DNA of 42,221 nucleotides from PALSA-505 sp036495485. Lineage in GTDB: Bacteria; Actinomycetota; Actinomycetes; Streptosporangiales; Streptosporangiaceae. The notes beneath the pieces are model-generated. The model was not told the origin of the DNA and did no database searches. It saw only the letters and a list, made by a program, of their open reading frames with translations. Each line of letters begins with the position of its first letter. Position 1 is the stretch's first letter. The stretch is from contig DASXMU010000289.1 in NCBI GenBank assembly GCA_036495485.1, positions 1 through 42,221 of the forward strand, written 5' to 3'. A program made the translations under genes and the position numbers. Positions 1-7,654 of this stretch are shown here, one piece after another.

Positions 1-13
1 TGGCAGGAGACAC

Positions 14-1165
14 ATGCCCACGGTGACCGATGTCAGCGCCCGGATCGAGGCGCTGGCCGACCGGATGACCACCAGCGGTTATCTCACCGATCAGTCCTGG
101 CGGCCGGTCCTGCACGCGGTGCCTCGCCACCTGTTCGCCCCACCCCGCGCCTACGCGCAGGCCGGCGAGGCAGACGGCCCGCCCGAACGCCCCATCGACC
201 GCGATGCCGACCCCGCCGACTGGTGGACCGCCGTCTATGACGATATGGCGATCGTGACCCAGCGCGAGGACGGAGCCGCCGACCCGGCCAGCGGACAGGG
301 AGCACCCTCCTGCGCCCTGTCCGCGCCGTGCGTCGTGCTGCCCTTCCTCCACCTGCTCGGCGCACGCCCCGACGACCGCGTGCTGGAGATCGGCACCGGT
401 ACCGGGTGGACCGCCGCGCTGTTGTCCGAGCGCGTCGGCCAGCACAACGTGACCTCCCTTGAAATCGACCCGGACCTGGCCAGGACCGCCCGCGAAAACC
501 TGGCGGCGGCAGGGTACGCACCTACGATCATCGAAGCGGACGGCCTGCGCGGCTGCCCAGGGGGAACGTTCGACCGGCTCCATGTCACCTGCGGCATCAC
601 CACGATCCCCTACGCCTGGATCGAGCAGCTACTGCCCGGCGGTGTCGCTGTCCTGCCCTGGCGGCCCGCCGGCTGGCAAGGCTACAAGGTTCGCCTGACC
701 GCGGGCGGCGACGGATCAGCGGTGGGCACGTTTCACGGTCCGGCCACTTACATGGCCGCCCGCTCACAGCGAACGGGCACCATCTTGTGGCAGCCGCACC
801 ACACCGACGACGCTGATGTCACCACCACCAGCCTCGACCCGCATGACATCGCACAGCACTGGGGCGAGCGGCACGTGGCCTTGACGCAAATCCCTGGCCT
901 GGTGTGCGCCGTCTGGCCCGACGACGACGGGTCACTGTCACTCCACCTGGCCGAGGCCGGCCGCCCGGCCCAATCGTGGGCAGCGTGTGACTCGCAGCCG
1001 GACGGCAGGCATACCGTCACCCAGTACGGGCACAGACGGCTGTGGGATGAACTGGAGACGGCCTACCGTGCCTGGCTCTCAGCCGGTCAGCCCGGCCTGG
1101 AGCACTTCCGCCTGCTCGTCAGCCAGGAAGGCCAGCGCGTAGTGCTCAACCAGGCACGCGGGTGA
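14..1165 (+). CDS. PCMT-like SAM-dependent methyltransferase
   Basis: The 383-residue protein has a class I SAM-binding motif (VLEIGTGTGWTAALL, about residues 123-137) and an acidic residue after beta 2 (SLEIDPDL). The N-terminal segment AVPRHLFAPPRAY is typical of protein-L-isoaspartate O-methyltransferase relatives. A C-terminal extension of about 150 residues ends in RRLWDELETAYRAW. In actinomycetes this longer architecture is common in methyltransferases linked to FxLD-type lanthipeptide clusters, so it may modify a peptide rather than repair isoaspartate; that substrate is inference. The ATG at 14 is chosen because GGCAGGAGA lies just upstream. No precursor peptide is visible, but the window starts only 13 bases before the gene, so its operon partners lie outside. 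Confidence 0.8.
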   Translation: MPTVTDVSARIEALADRMTTSGYLTDQSWRPVLHAVPRHLFAPPRAYAQAGEADGPPERPIDRDADPADWWTAVYDDMAIVTQREDGAADPASGQGAPSCALSAPCVVLPFLHLLGARPDDRVLEIGTGTGWTAALLSERVGQHNVTSLEIDPDLARTARENLAAAGYAPTIIEADGLRGCPGGTFDRLHVTCGITTIPYAWIEQLLPGGVAVLPWRPAGWQGYKVRLTAGGDGSAVGTFHGPATYMAARSQRTGTILWQPHHTDDADVTTTSLDPHDIAQHWGERHVALTQIPGLVCAVWPDDDGSLSLHLAEAGRPAQSWAACDSQPDGRHTVTQYGHRRLWDELETAYRAWLSAGQPGLEHFRLLVSQEGQRVVLNQARG

Positions 1166-1202
1166 CCGCTCGTGCGGGCAACAGGCACTGAGCTAAGAAT
1201 CG

Positions 1203-1361
1203 TCACAATCCGGTAACGGGCTTGCCCGCGCCGTTGGGCCCCAGAAGCCCGAAGACGGTTCCCCGCGGAACCCGCAGGTCCAGCCCGGCCAGCGCGCTGG
1301 TCTTGCCGAACCGCTTGGCCAGGCCTGCCGCCTCGATGGCCAGGCCATCGTCCTGTGCCAC
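1203..1361 (-). pseudogene. Truncated DrrA-type ABC transporter ATPase (N-terminal remnant)
   Basis: A GTG at 1361, preceded by a good ribosome site (GAGGGGAG), opens a frame of 52 codons. It reads AGLAKRFGKTSALAGLDL, then GTVFGLLGPNGAGKP, then VTGL and a stop. This is the start of a drug-resistance ABC ATPase (DrrA family). It reaches the Walker A motif, whose final T/S is replaced by P, and then ends. The Q-loop, signature motif and Walker B are absent, and no permease follows, so it cannot be a working ATPase. It diverges from the TetR gene at 1498, which fits an original regulator-exporter pair whose exporter has been deleted. The breakpoint lies within about 40 bp of the end of the methyltransferase gene. 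Confidence 0.75.
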
Positions 1362-1391
1362 GTCCGCTCCCCTCGGTTGGATGGGTATCTC

Positions 1392-1419
1392 GTACGCCGT
1401 ACTAGTTCGTACGGTGTAC
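1392..1419. promoter_or_regulatory. Probable TetR operator (inverted repeat)
   Basis: An 11-bp inverted repeat, GTACGCCGTAC and GTACGGTGTAC, is separated by TAGTTC; 10 of 11 pairs match. It sits between the divergent ABC-ATPase remnant and the tetR-like gene. This is the usual place for an autoregulatory TetR operator. A further GTAC-rich half-site (AGTACGATGTAC) follows at about 1426-1437. Confidence 0.65.
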
Positions 1420-1497
1420 CGTAGCAGTACGATGTACGAGCAGGCTAACTCATATACGTTTCTGCTCGATGGCAGCCCCGGTGAGAGGGGAAGACCC

Positions 1498-2370
1498 GTG
1501 GCGGACGAAACGCCAGGCGAGAGGCCACAAGAAGCGCTACCCGAAGGGCAAGACGCGCCGGACGACGACGATCTGTGGTCGCTGTTCAACGGCCGTCAGC
1601 CCGGCCGCCGTCCCACCGGGCAGGCGGGCCGGGAGCAGCAGATCAGCCAGCGGATCCAGCACCGGCAGGACCGGGGCGGCAAGACTCCCCGCCGGGTCAG
1701 CCTGCTGTCCCGCCGCGAGATCGTCGCCGCCGCCATCAAGGTGGCCGATACCGAGGGATCCGGGGCGATCAGCATGCGGCGGATCGCCCGCGAGCTGAAC
1801 GCCGGCGCGATGTCGCTCTACTGGCATGTCGCGTCCAAGAACGAACTGCTCGACTTCATGCTCGACGCGGTCGAGGCGGAGCAGGAGTTCCCCGCGCCGA
1901 CCGGAGACTGGCGGACCGACCTGCGGGCGATCGCCCTCACCCAGCGCGCGGTGCTGCACCGGCACCAGTGGCTGATGGATTTCATCGGCGGCCGCCCACC
2001 GCTCGGGCCGAACACGCTGCGGAACCTGGAACGCTCCATGAGCGTCATCGACAAGCTCGAGCTGGACACCGAGACGATGATCAACGTGCTGGGCACGATC
2101 GGCACCTACGTCATGGGCGCCGTCCTGCGCGAGTTCCGGGAGAGCGGGGTGGAACGGCGAGACGAGGAGCTGAAGGGCCGGATGACGGCGGCGGAGCTGC
2201 GCGAGGCCATGGCCGCCCGCGTGGACTGGCTGCGGGCGAGCGGCCGCTTCCCGCACTTCCTGCGGATCTTCGACGAGGACATCGACCCCGACGCCCCCGA
2301 GACCAGGGACGCCAGGTTCGAGTTCGGCCTGGACTGCGTGCTCGACGGCATCGCCGCCCGGCTGCCCTAA
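1498..2370 (+). CDS. TetR-family transcriptional regulator
   Basis: From the GTG at 1498 the protein has 290 residues. After a charged, probably disordered leader of about 65 residues comes a TetR helix-turn-helix (REIVAAAIKVADTEG, then ISMRRIARELNAGAMSLYWH). The rest is helical and resembles the TetR_C domain of actinomycete drug-responsive regulators. The GTG is preferred because GAGAGGGGAAG lies just upstream. An in-frame ATG at 1432 lies immediately after the operator palindrome and would leave little room for a promoter. The gene diverges from a truncated drug-exporter ATPase, its likely former target. Its stop codon overlaps that of the convergent gene at 2367. Confidence 0.85.
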   Translation: MADETPGERPQEALPEGQDAPDDDDLWSLFNGRQPGRRPTGQAGREQQISQRIQHRQDRGGKTPRRVSLLSRREIVAAAIKVADTEGSGAISMRRIARELNAGAMSLYWHVASKNELLDFMLDAVEAEQEFPAPTGDWRTDLRAIALTQRAVLHRHQWLMDFIGGRPPLGPNTLRNLERSMSVIDKLELDTETMINVLGTIGTYVMGAVLREFRESGVERRDEELKGRMTAAELREAMAARVDWLRASGRFPHFLRIFDEDIDPDAPETRDARFEFGLDCVLDGIAARLP

Positions 2371-3473
2371 CTCCCGTCAGCCCGCTGGTCGTCTCGCGGC
2401 TGGGCTGGCCCGCGCACTGACACCCGCATCAGGACCAGGGCGACGCCGAGCACCAGCACGATCAGGCCGGCGACCTGGCCGCCGAGCTCTCCCGCGTTCA
2501 GCGGCACGATGTTCGCGGCCTCCGACGCACGGTACGGACCGTGCGTCGCCTTGGCGCTGCGGGACGGCTGGACCGGCGCGGGGTCCGGCACGGGGGTGAT
2601 CGCCGGGAACTCGATGGCCGGGTCGCCCGCCGTGGTGGAGCCGCTGGGGCTGCTCAGCGACGGCAGGCTGACGGGCTGCAGGCCGGTGCCGCCACCTCCG
2701 GTGGAACCATGCTGCTTGCCGTGCCCCGATGAGCTGGAATGGCTGTGGGTGGGCGCCGGCCGCCTACTGGTCGGCGGCGCCGCGACGATGCTCACCGTGG
2801 CCGCCGTGGTGGCCTGGCCGGGCTTGCCCGCCTGGCTGGCCGCGCCGGTCACGGTCGCGGTCAGCGTGGCCGAGTCACCGGCTGGCGCGGCGGATGGCAC
2901 GGCGGCCTGCACCTGCAGGTCGCTGGCCTGAGGCGGTTGCATCGTCCCCACCGCGCAGGTGGCGGTGCCGTCCCCGTTGCCGCAGAAGTTGAAGGTGGGC
3001 GCGCGGAACGGCGGCGACGCACGGCCGGTGGTGAGCGAGGCCTGCACGGTCACGTTGCCCACCGCCCCGCCGGACGGCCAGACCCGGATCCGGTATGCGG
3101 CCACCTGGCCCGGCTGCGCTGTGCCGGTCACCGCCTGAACGCTGATGCACAGCTGCACGGGCCCGGGCGTGGGTGAAGGGGAAGGAGAAGGAGAGGCGCC
3201 CAGAGCCCGGTCCAGCTTATGCAGGACCGATCTGACCAGCCTGAGCGGCGCTAGGTGCAGCCCGCCCAGCGGGCTGCTGGGCAGCGTCTGGCATACCTGC
3301 GACGAGGTGGCCCCAGCGGCGGAATCGGCCGCGGCAAGCGCCGCCGCCGTCGTGCCCGCGCAGAACAGGAGGATCCCGGCGAGTACGGTCAGGGCCGAAG
3401 CCCCGGCCCGGTTCCGGCGATACCAGACGCCGGAACCCGAAGCAGTCAGGGAGCTGCGCTCATGCATCGGCAT
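2367..3473 (-). CDS. Secreted, C-terminally membrane-anchored Pro/Ser-rich protein
   Basis: The protein of about 368 residues has a positively charged N-terminus (WYRRNRAGA), a hydrophobic signal segment (ALTVLAGILLFCAGTTAAAL) and an Ala-rich cleavage region. The extracellular part contains a SPSPSPSPTPGP linker, a beta-rich DUF11/CARDB-like domain (about residues 105-235) with four visible cysteines, and a second His/Ser/Gly/Pro-rich linker. A single C-terminal transmembrane helix (VAGLIVLVLGVALVLM) and a short basic tail (RVSVRGPAQPRDD) end the protein. The layout suggests a cell-surface protein with its domain held outside the membrane. There is no sortase signal. The start could be GTG 3476, ATG 3473 or ATG 3467, and no ribosome site decides between them. 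No specific function can be given. Confidence 0.75.
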   Translation of the reverse strand: MPMHERSSLTASGSGVWYRRNRAGASALTVLAGILLFCAGTTAAALAAADSAAGATSSQVCQTLPSSPLGGLHLAPLRLVRSVLHKLDRALGASPSPSPSPTPGPVQLCISVQAVTGTAQPGQVAAYRIRVWPSGGAVGNVTVQASLTTGRASPPFRAPTFNFCGNGDGTATCAVGTMQPPQASDLQVQAAVPSAAPAGDSATLTATVTGAASQAGKPGQATTAATVSIVAAPPTSRRPAPTHSHSSSSGHGKQHGSTGGGGTGLQPVSLPSLSSPSGSTTAGDPAIEFPAITPVPDPAPVQPSRSAKATHGPYRASEAANIVPLNAGELGGQVAGLIVLVLGVALVLMRVSVRGPAQPRDDQRADGS

Positions 3474-3601
3474 CACCTGGCGAGGTTACCGGGCGCGGCG
3501 TTATCGAAGCGTTCCTTAACGCAACGTGAGCCGCGCACGTGACGCTGCCCGATTCCGCACCCAGGCGGGGTAAAAGGCGCACCCGGGCGGCTCAGCCTGC
3601 C

Positions 3602-5281
3602 TCAGGGCAGCCGGGCGGCCAGGAACGTGGTGATCGCGATGACAGCCGCGCCGATACCGGCCAGCAGCAGTGCGGCCAGCATCACCGTGCCGGTGCTGGT
3701 CGCGGTGCCGACGCTGAGCTTGAGCAGTGGCCGCATCGGGCTGTCAGGGAGGAGCACCAGCGCGACGTACAGCGCCGCGCCCAGCAGCACCCGCCAGCCC
3801 GTCGTCTGCACCAGCGGCGGCACCAGCACCGACGCCACGCCGATGCCGAACAGAACCGCGGCCAGGTGCAGCCCGGCGACCTGGGCCAGGAAGCCGGCCG
3901 AGGCCCAGTCGCCGGTCTGGCCGCTCAGGGCCGGCCAGATCACGGCCAGCGCCGTGGCAACCAGGCCGAACGGCACCGCGGCCAGGGTGCCCGCCAGATG
4001 CGCCCGGCCGGGGCCGCCCACGTGCGCGCCGAACGCGCGGGCGACCACCCGCCCGTCCACTAGCTGGGCGAGCACACCCAGCCACGTCATCACCATGGTC
4101 AGCGCGACGGCGGTGAACGCGGGGCCGGCCAGCGGCGGTGTCGGCGGGGATGACTTGGCCGAGTAGATCGCGGCCAGCAGGAACAGGAACAGCAGCGTGG
4201 GCGCGGCGAACCACTGGGCCACGGTCAGCAGGTGGGCCCGGTGCGCCGCGCCGTTCAGCAGCCGGAGCGTGCCACCCGAGCGCTGTGGCCCGTCCCGCCC
4301 GGTCCCCGGCGTCCCGGCCTCCGGCGTCCCGGCCTCCGGTGTCCCGGTCTCCGGTGTCCAGGTCCCCGGTGTCCCGGTCCCCGGTGTCCCGGTCCCCGGT
4401 GTCCCGGTCCCCGGTGTCCCGGTCCGCGGTGTCCCGGCCACCGGGCCGGCCTCGGCCACCGGGCCGGCCTCGGCCGCAGCCGCCTGGACCTGCTGGACCC
4501 GGCGGACCCCGATCCCGGCGTCGAGCGCTGTCCGCAGCACGCCCGGCAGCTCGGCCTCGCTGACCCGGCGCACCTGGCCGTCGCCGGTCTCCACCTCCAT
4601 GGACGCCGCCGTGGACGCCGTCACGGGCGCCGTCACCGGCCGGTCGGCCACCTCGACCGCGCCGCCGCCGATCCGCCAGGCCGGCCCGGGTGGCAGCGGC
4701 ACCTTGGCGGTGGGGTGCCTGGCGACCAGCACCACGCAGGCCTGGCGGGCCGCCCGCTCGATCTCGGTGGCCAGCCGGTCCACCCCATCGGCGTCCAGCC
4801 CGCCGGACGGCTCGTCGAGCACCACCAGCTCCGGCGGCCCGACCAGCGCCTGGGCAACCAGCGCCCGCTGCATGTTGCCCCGCGACAGCGCCCGCAGCGG
4901 CCGGGTGGCCGCCTCGGTCAGCCCCATCCGGACGATCAGGTCGTCCGCCTGCCGCACGGATTCGGCCCGGGACAGCCCGGCCGTCCTGGCCAGGCCGACC
5001 AGCCAGGGACGCAGCGACAGCCGGGTGGTCGCGTCGGCCCGCTCCGGCGCATACCCGACGGTGCATGGGCGCCGGCTGCCCCGGCCGGATGGCAGCAGGC
5101 CCGCGGCCGCTGCCAGCAGCGTGCTCTTGCCCGACCCGTTGACCCCCTCGACGGCGACCACGTCACCGGTCTGCGCGGACAGATCCACCCGCTCGGCGAC
5201 CGTCACCCCGCGCGCCGCCCGCAGCCGCCGGGCCTGCACGGTCAGCGCGGGAGCATCCCCGTCATCGTCCATACCGCTCAT
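3602..5281 (-). CDS. ABC transporter ATP-binding/permease fusion protein
   Basis: The N-terminal half (about 210 residues) is an ABC ATPase with Walker A GVNGSGKST, a variant signature LSRGNMQR (normally LSGGQ) and Walker B ELVVLDEPSGGLD. A Gly/Thr/Pro linker of 5-residue repeats (TGTPG) follows. The C-terminal half has about six hydrophobic segments, for example AAPTLLFLFLLAAIY and VLLGAALYVALVLL, and forms the membrane domain. One polypeptide therefore carries both functions, with the ATPase first, which is the reverse of common multidrug half-transporters. The substrate is unknown. An export role beside the surface protein at 2367 is possible but not shown. The start is taken as ATG 5281; ATG 5272 and ATG 5344 are alternatives and none has a strong ribosome site. 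Confidence 0.8.
   Translation of the reverse strand: MSGMDDDGDAPALTVQARRLRAARGVTVAERVDLSAQTGDVVAVEGVNGSGKSTLLAAAAGLLPSGRGSRRPCTVGYAPERADATTRLSLRPWLVGLARTAGLSRAESVRQADDLIVRMGLTEAATRPLRALSRGNMQRALVAQALVGPPELVVLDEPSGGLDADGVDRLATEIERAARQACVVLVARHPTAKVPLPPGPAWRIGGGAVEVADRPVTAPVTASTAASMEVETGDGQVRRVSEAELPGVLRTALDAGIGVRRVQQVQAAAAEAGPVAEAGPVAGTPRTGTPGTGTPGTGTPGTGTPGTWTPETGTPEAGTPEAGTPGTGRDGPQRSGGTLRLLNGAAHRAHLLTVAQWFAAPTLLFLFLLAAIYSAKSSPPTPPLAGPAFTAVALTMVMTWLGVLAQLVDGRVVARAFGAHVGGPGRAHLAGTLAAVPFGLVATALAVIWPALSGQTGDWASAGFLAQVAGLHLAAVLFGIGVASVLVPPLVQTTGWRVLLGAALYVALVLLPDSPMRPLLKLSVGTATSTGTVMLAALLLAGIGAAVIAITTFLAARLP
4301..4435. repeat. 15-bp minisatellite inside the ABC fusion gene
   Basis: Nine tandem 15-bp units of the form GGTCCCCGGTGTCCC lie end to end. 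Four consecutive units (4361-4420) are identical and the outer units differ by 1-3 bases. The length is a multiple of three, so copy changes keep the frame. On the coding strand the units give TGTPG-type pentapeptides linking the ATPase and membrane halves. Confidence 0.9.
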
Positions 5282-5382
5282 TATCGGGCAGTAGCCGCCA
5301 GCCAGGACCCTAATCGTCCGCCCGCCGGCCGATGCTAACCCCATGATTATGCCTAAGCTCTTAGCAAAGGGGAGGTATTGGC

Positions 5383-5814
5383 ATGCCTGACTTTATTATC
5401 AAGACCGGCGACATGCTCCAGGTGACAATTCCTCCGCCCACGGTCGTCCCGATGCTCGAGGCGCCGGTGCCACTGACCGGGTCGAGCACCAACCTGACCG
5501 TGAATGGCACCCCGGCTTGCCTGCTGGGCGACGAGTTGCCGGCCGAACTCAAAGAACCGCTGCCCTACACCGCGCCGCCGTTCACCAATCCGGGCACCGG
5601 GAAGCTCACCCTCACCCTGCTGCCCAGCAACCAGACCGTGATCGCCAAGAACGGGAAGGTGGTCCTCATCAAGGGGGAGCAGTTCACCGCGCTGTTCACG
5701 GTGGAGGTCCCGGCCACCCAGACCACCCCGGCCGGCCCGGTCCCTGACGCGGACCTCGTCAAGACGGGCACCGCCCAGTTCGTCACCACCAACGAAACCG
5801 TCAAGTCCGGCTAG
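5383..5814 (+). CDS. PAAR-like spike-tip protein of the eCIS (Afp10-like)
   Basis: The 143-residue protein has a beta-rich pattern resembling the PAAR-like proteins encoded in eCIS loci. It has an early KTGDMLQV turn, then NGTPACLLGDE, YTAPPFTNPGTGKLTL, KVVLIKGEQFTALFTV, a PAGPVPDAD linker and a closing TAQFVTTNETV. PAAR proteins cap the VgrG-type spike as a sharpened tip and may carry effectors. Here the VgrG-like partner is at 10599-12491. The start is clear: AAGGGGAGG lies about 8 bases before the ATG. The gene is transcribed towards the main eCIS operon and apart from it, with its own upstream region (5282-5382). The family assignment rests on remembered pattern, not on a search. Confidence 0.65.
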   Translation: MPDFIIKTGDMLQVTIPPPTVVPMLEAPVPLTGSSTNLTVNGTPACLLGDELPAELKEPLPYTAPPFTNPGTGKLTLTLLPSNQTVIAKNGKVVLIKGEQFTALFTVEVPATQTTPAGPVPDADLVKTGTAQFVTTNETVKSG

Positions 5815-5837
5815 CGGTCAGAGCAACCCCCCGATAG

Positions 5838-5852
5838 CCGCGGTGTCCGCGG
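5838..5852 (+). terminator. Short hairpin after the PAAR-like gene
   Basis: CCGCGG and CCGCGG are separated by TGT, 23 bases after the stop codon of the PAAR-like gene. The stem is only 6 bp and no T-run follows, so it is a weak terminator candidate. Confidence 0.35.
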
Positions 5853-5869
5853 AAGGTCGATAAGCACCG

Positions 5870-5910
5870 TTTCCGTTATAAAAAATTTTAAATCTTTTGG
5901 GCAACGGAAA
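5870..5910. other. AT-rich island flanked by inverted repeats
   Basis: TTTCCGTT (5870-5877) and AACGGAAA (5903-5910) form perfect 8-bp inverted arms around a core of almost pure A and T (ATAAAAAATTTTAAATC). Such composition is striking in a genome this GC-rich. It lies between two convergent eCIS genes. It could be a protein-binding or DNA-bending site or part of a processing hairpin; the sequence does not decide. Confidence 0.5.
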
Positions 5911-5952
5911 ATTACGGGCGATACCGGATCGGTCAGCGCGAATTTGCCTAAC

Positions 5953-5990
5953 GCTCCTGGGGGGCGGGGTGCCGCCCGCCCCCCAGGAGC
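5953..5990. terminator. Strong hairpin terminator between convergent eCIS genes
   Basis: Two perfect 16-bp inverted arms, GCTCCTGGGGGGCGGG and CCCGCCCCCCAGGAGC, are separated by six bases. The hairpin lies just past the end of the long leftward eCIS operon (last stop at 6008), and also downstream of the PAAR-like gene. It can terminate in both directions. No clear T-run follows, as is usual for actinomycete terminators. Confidence 0.75.
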
Positions 5991-6007
5991 CGTGGTAATA
6001 CCGGGAG

Positions 6008-7654
6008 TCAGCCGACCCCGAATAGCTCGATATCGCTGATCGCGACTTCGGCGCGGTTGCTTCCCGGGTAAATGCCCTCCACCTCGATCTTGACGCTCTT
6101 GATCTCCGTTGCGCTGTGGATGTTCAGGGTCTGCGCCTTGGGCGAGTCCTGCGGATTGAGCGTGAACGACTCATCGTTGGAGAACAGCAGCACGAGCAGC
6201 TCCGGCCTGCTGTCCACCAGGTAGTTGCCGCTCGCCCCGAGGGAGATGATCATGCGGGTCAGCGTCACCGGATGGGTGAACGTCAGGGTCAGGGTCGGGT
6301 AGTCGGTGTAGGAGAAGGGCGCCAGCCAGTAGGTGTTGGTGAAGCTGTCCACGGCCAGCGCGCCCGGATGCCCCTTTGCCTGGCTGTTGGCCTTCACCGT
6401 CACGGCGTGGATCGGGACGAAGTGGACGTCGACCGAATTGGTCACCTTGCTCTTGACCGAGGTCACCTTGCTGTTGATCAGGTTCCTGAAGGGCGGGTAG
6501 GCACCGTAGATCAGGCCGGCCACCAGGACGAGCGCGCCGACGACCAGCCGTCCCTTGCGGTACAGCTTGCGCATCGAGAGCTTCGCGTCGCGCCCTGACG
6601 ACGGCCGGCCGGGGGCGCCCGCGGCCGGGACCGCGGTCACCCGGGGCCCGCGCTTGAACTTCAGCCGCCGCCACCAGGGCACGTGGGCGGGGACGGCCTC
6701 GGTCAGCGAGGTGCCGCAGCGGCTACAGAACTTGCGGGCCGGCGGGTTGCCCTCGCCGCACTGGCCGCAGATCAGGTCGCCGGGGCGCAGCCGGTGCGTC
6801 GGCTTGGTCTTGGTCACCGCGGCCGCGCGGGTGCGGGCCGCCTCCGGCGTGCGTTCCTGCAGCCTGCCGGCACCGTCGGCGGCCGGCTTGGCGGACGCCT
6901 CGGTGGCTGCCGCCACGGCGTCGGGCAGCTTGACCGGTGCGGGCTTGATGGGCGCGACCAGATCGGCCGGTGTGGCGGCCGGGGCCAGCGGTGGTGGTGG
7001 CGCGACGGCCCCGGGCGGGCCGGGCGGCGGCGGGCCACCCGGCGCGGGTGGTGGTGGCGGTGCGGCGGCTTTGGGCGGGCCGGGCGGCGGCGGGGGACCG
7101 CCGCCGGGGGCAGGCGGTGGTGGCGGCGGGCCACCCGGCGCGGGAGGTGGTGGCGGTGCGGCGGCCCTGGGCAGGCCGGGCGGTGGTGGCGGCGGACCGC
7201 CGCCGGGGCCAGGGGGCGGCGGCGGTGGTGGTGCGCCGCGGCCCGGTGGTGGCGGGGGGGCAGCCCCGCGCGGAGCCGGTGGCGGGGGTGCGGCTCCACG
7301 CGGGGCTGGCGGTGGCGGCGGGGGACCTCCCCCCGGCCGCGGTGGTCCAGGTGGCGCACCCGGCGGCCCGGCGCCCGGCCTGGCGCCGGGTCCGCCGGGA
7401 CCCGGCTTGGCGCCGGCGGCCGCAGACCCCTCGGGCACGACCGTGATCGCGGAGAAGACGGCACCCTGCAGGCGTGCCATCAGGCTCTGCTTCGGCGCTG
7501 GCGGCGCCGCGGCTTCCTGTTCGGCCTGCTGGACGAACTCCTCGGAGATCTTCGGGGCGACCTTCTCCCCGGTGAACTCGAGGAAGCTTCCGCAGGACCC
7601 GCAGAACGCGTCCGCGTCCCCGTTATGGGATCCGCACTTGCGGCAGACGATCAT
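6008..7654 (-). CDS. Zinc-ribbon, polyproline, transmembrane protein with C-terminal glycan-binding-like domain (CisA-like candidate)
   Basis: The 548-residue protein begins with a CxxC...CxxC zinc ribbon (Cys 4, 7, 18 and 21). About 150 residues of Pro/Gly/Ala runs follow (PPPPPPGPGG and similar, about 80-235). A second zinc ribbon (CGQCGEGNPPARKFCSRCG) lies at about residues 295-313 and one transmembrane helix (LVVGALVLVAGLIYGAY) at about 370-390. The C-terminal beta domain (about 150 residues) has the DGxxxTYW-like start DSFTNTYWLA and resembles the discoidin-like NADase-type glycan-binding fold. The layout implies a cytoplasmic zinc-ribbon/polyproline part and an outside beta domain. In Streptomyces a bitopic protein encoded in the CIS cluster (CisA) is reported to link the particle to the membrane and cell death. 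A similar role here is inference from layout and position. Its ATG overlaps the preceding stop (ATGA). Confidence 0.75.
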   Translation of the reverse strand: MIVCRKCGSHNGDADAFCGSCGSFLEFTGEKVAPKISEEFVQQAEQEAAAPPAPKQSLMARLQGAVFSAITVVPEGSAAAGAKPGPGGPGARPGAGPPGAPPGPPRPGGGPPPPPPAPRGAAPPPPAPRGAAPPPPPGRGAPPPPPPPGPGGGPPPPPPGLPRAAAPPPPPAPGGPPPPPPAPGGGPPPPPGPPKAAAPPPPPAPGGPPPPGPPGAVAPPPPLAPAATPADLVAPIKPAPVKLPDAVAAATEASAKPAADGAGRLQERTPEAARTRAAAVTKTKPTHRLRPGDLICGQCGEGNPPARKFCSRCGTSLTEAVPAHVPWWRRLKFKRGPRVTAVPAAGAPGRPSSGRDAKLSMRKLYRKGRLVVGALVLVAGLIYGAYPPFRNLINSKVTSVKSKVTNSVDVHFVPIHAVTVKANSQAKGHPGALAVDSFTNTYWLAPFSYTDYPTLTLTFTHPVTLTRMIISLGASGNYLVDSRPELLVLLFSNDESFTLNPQDSPKAQTLNIHSATEIKSVKIEVEGIYPGSNRAEVAISDIELFGVG

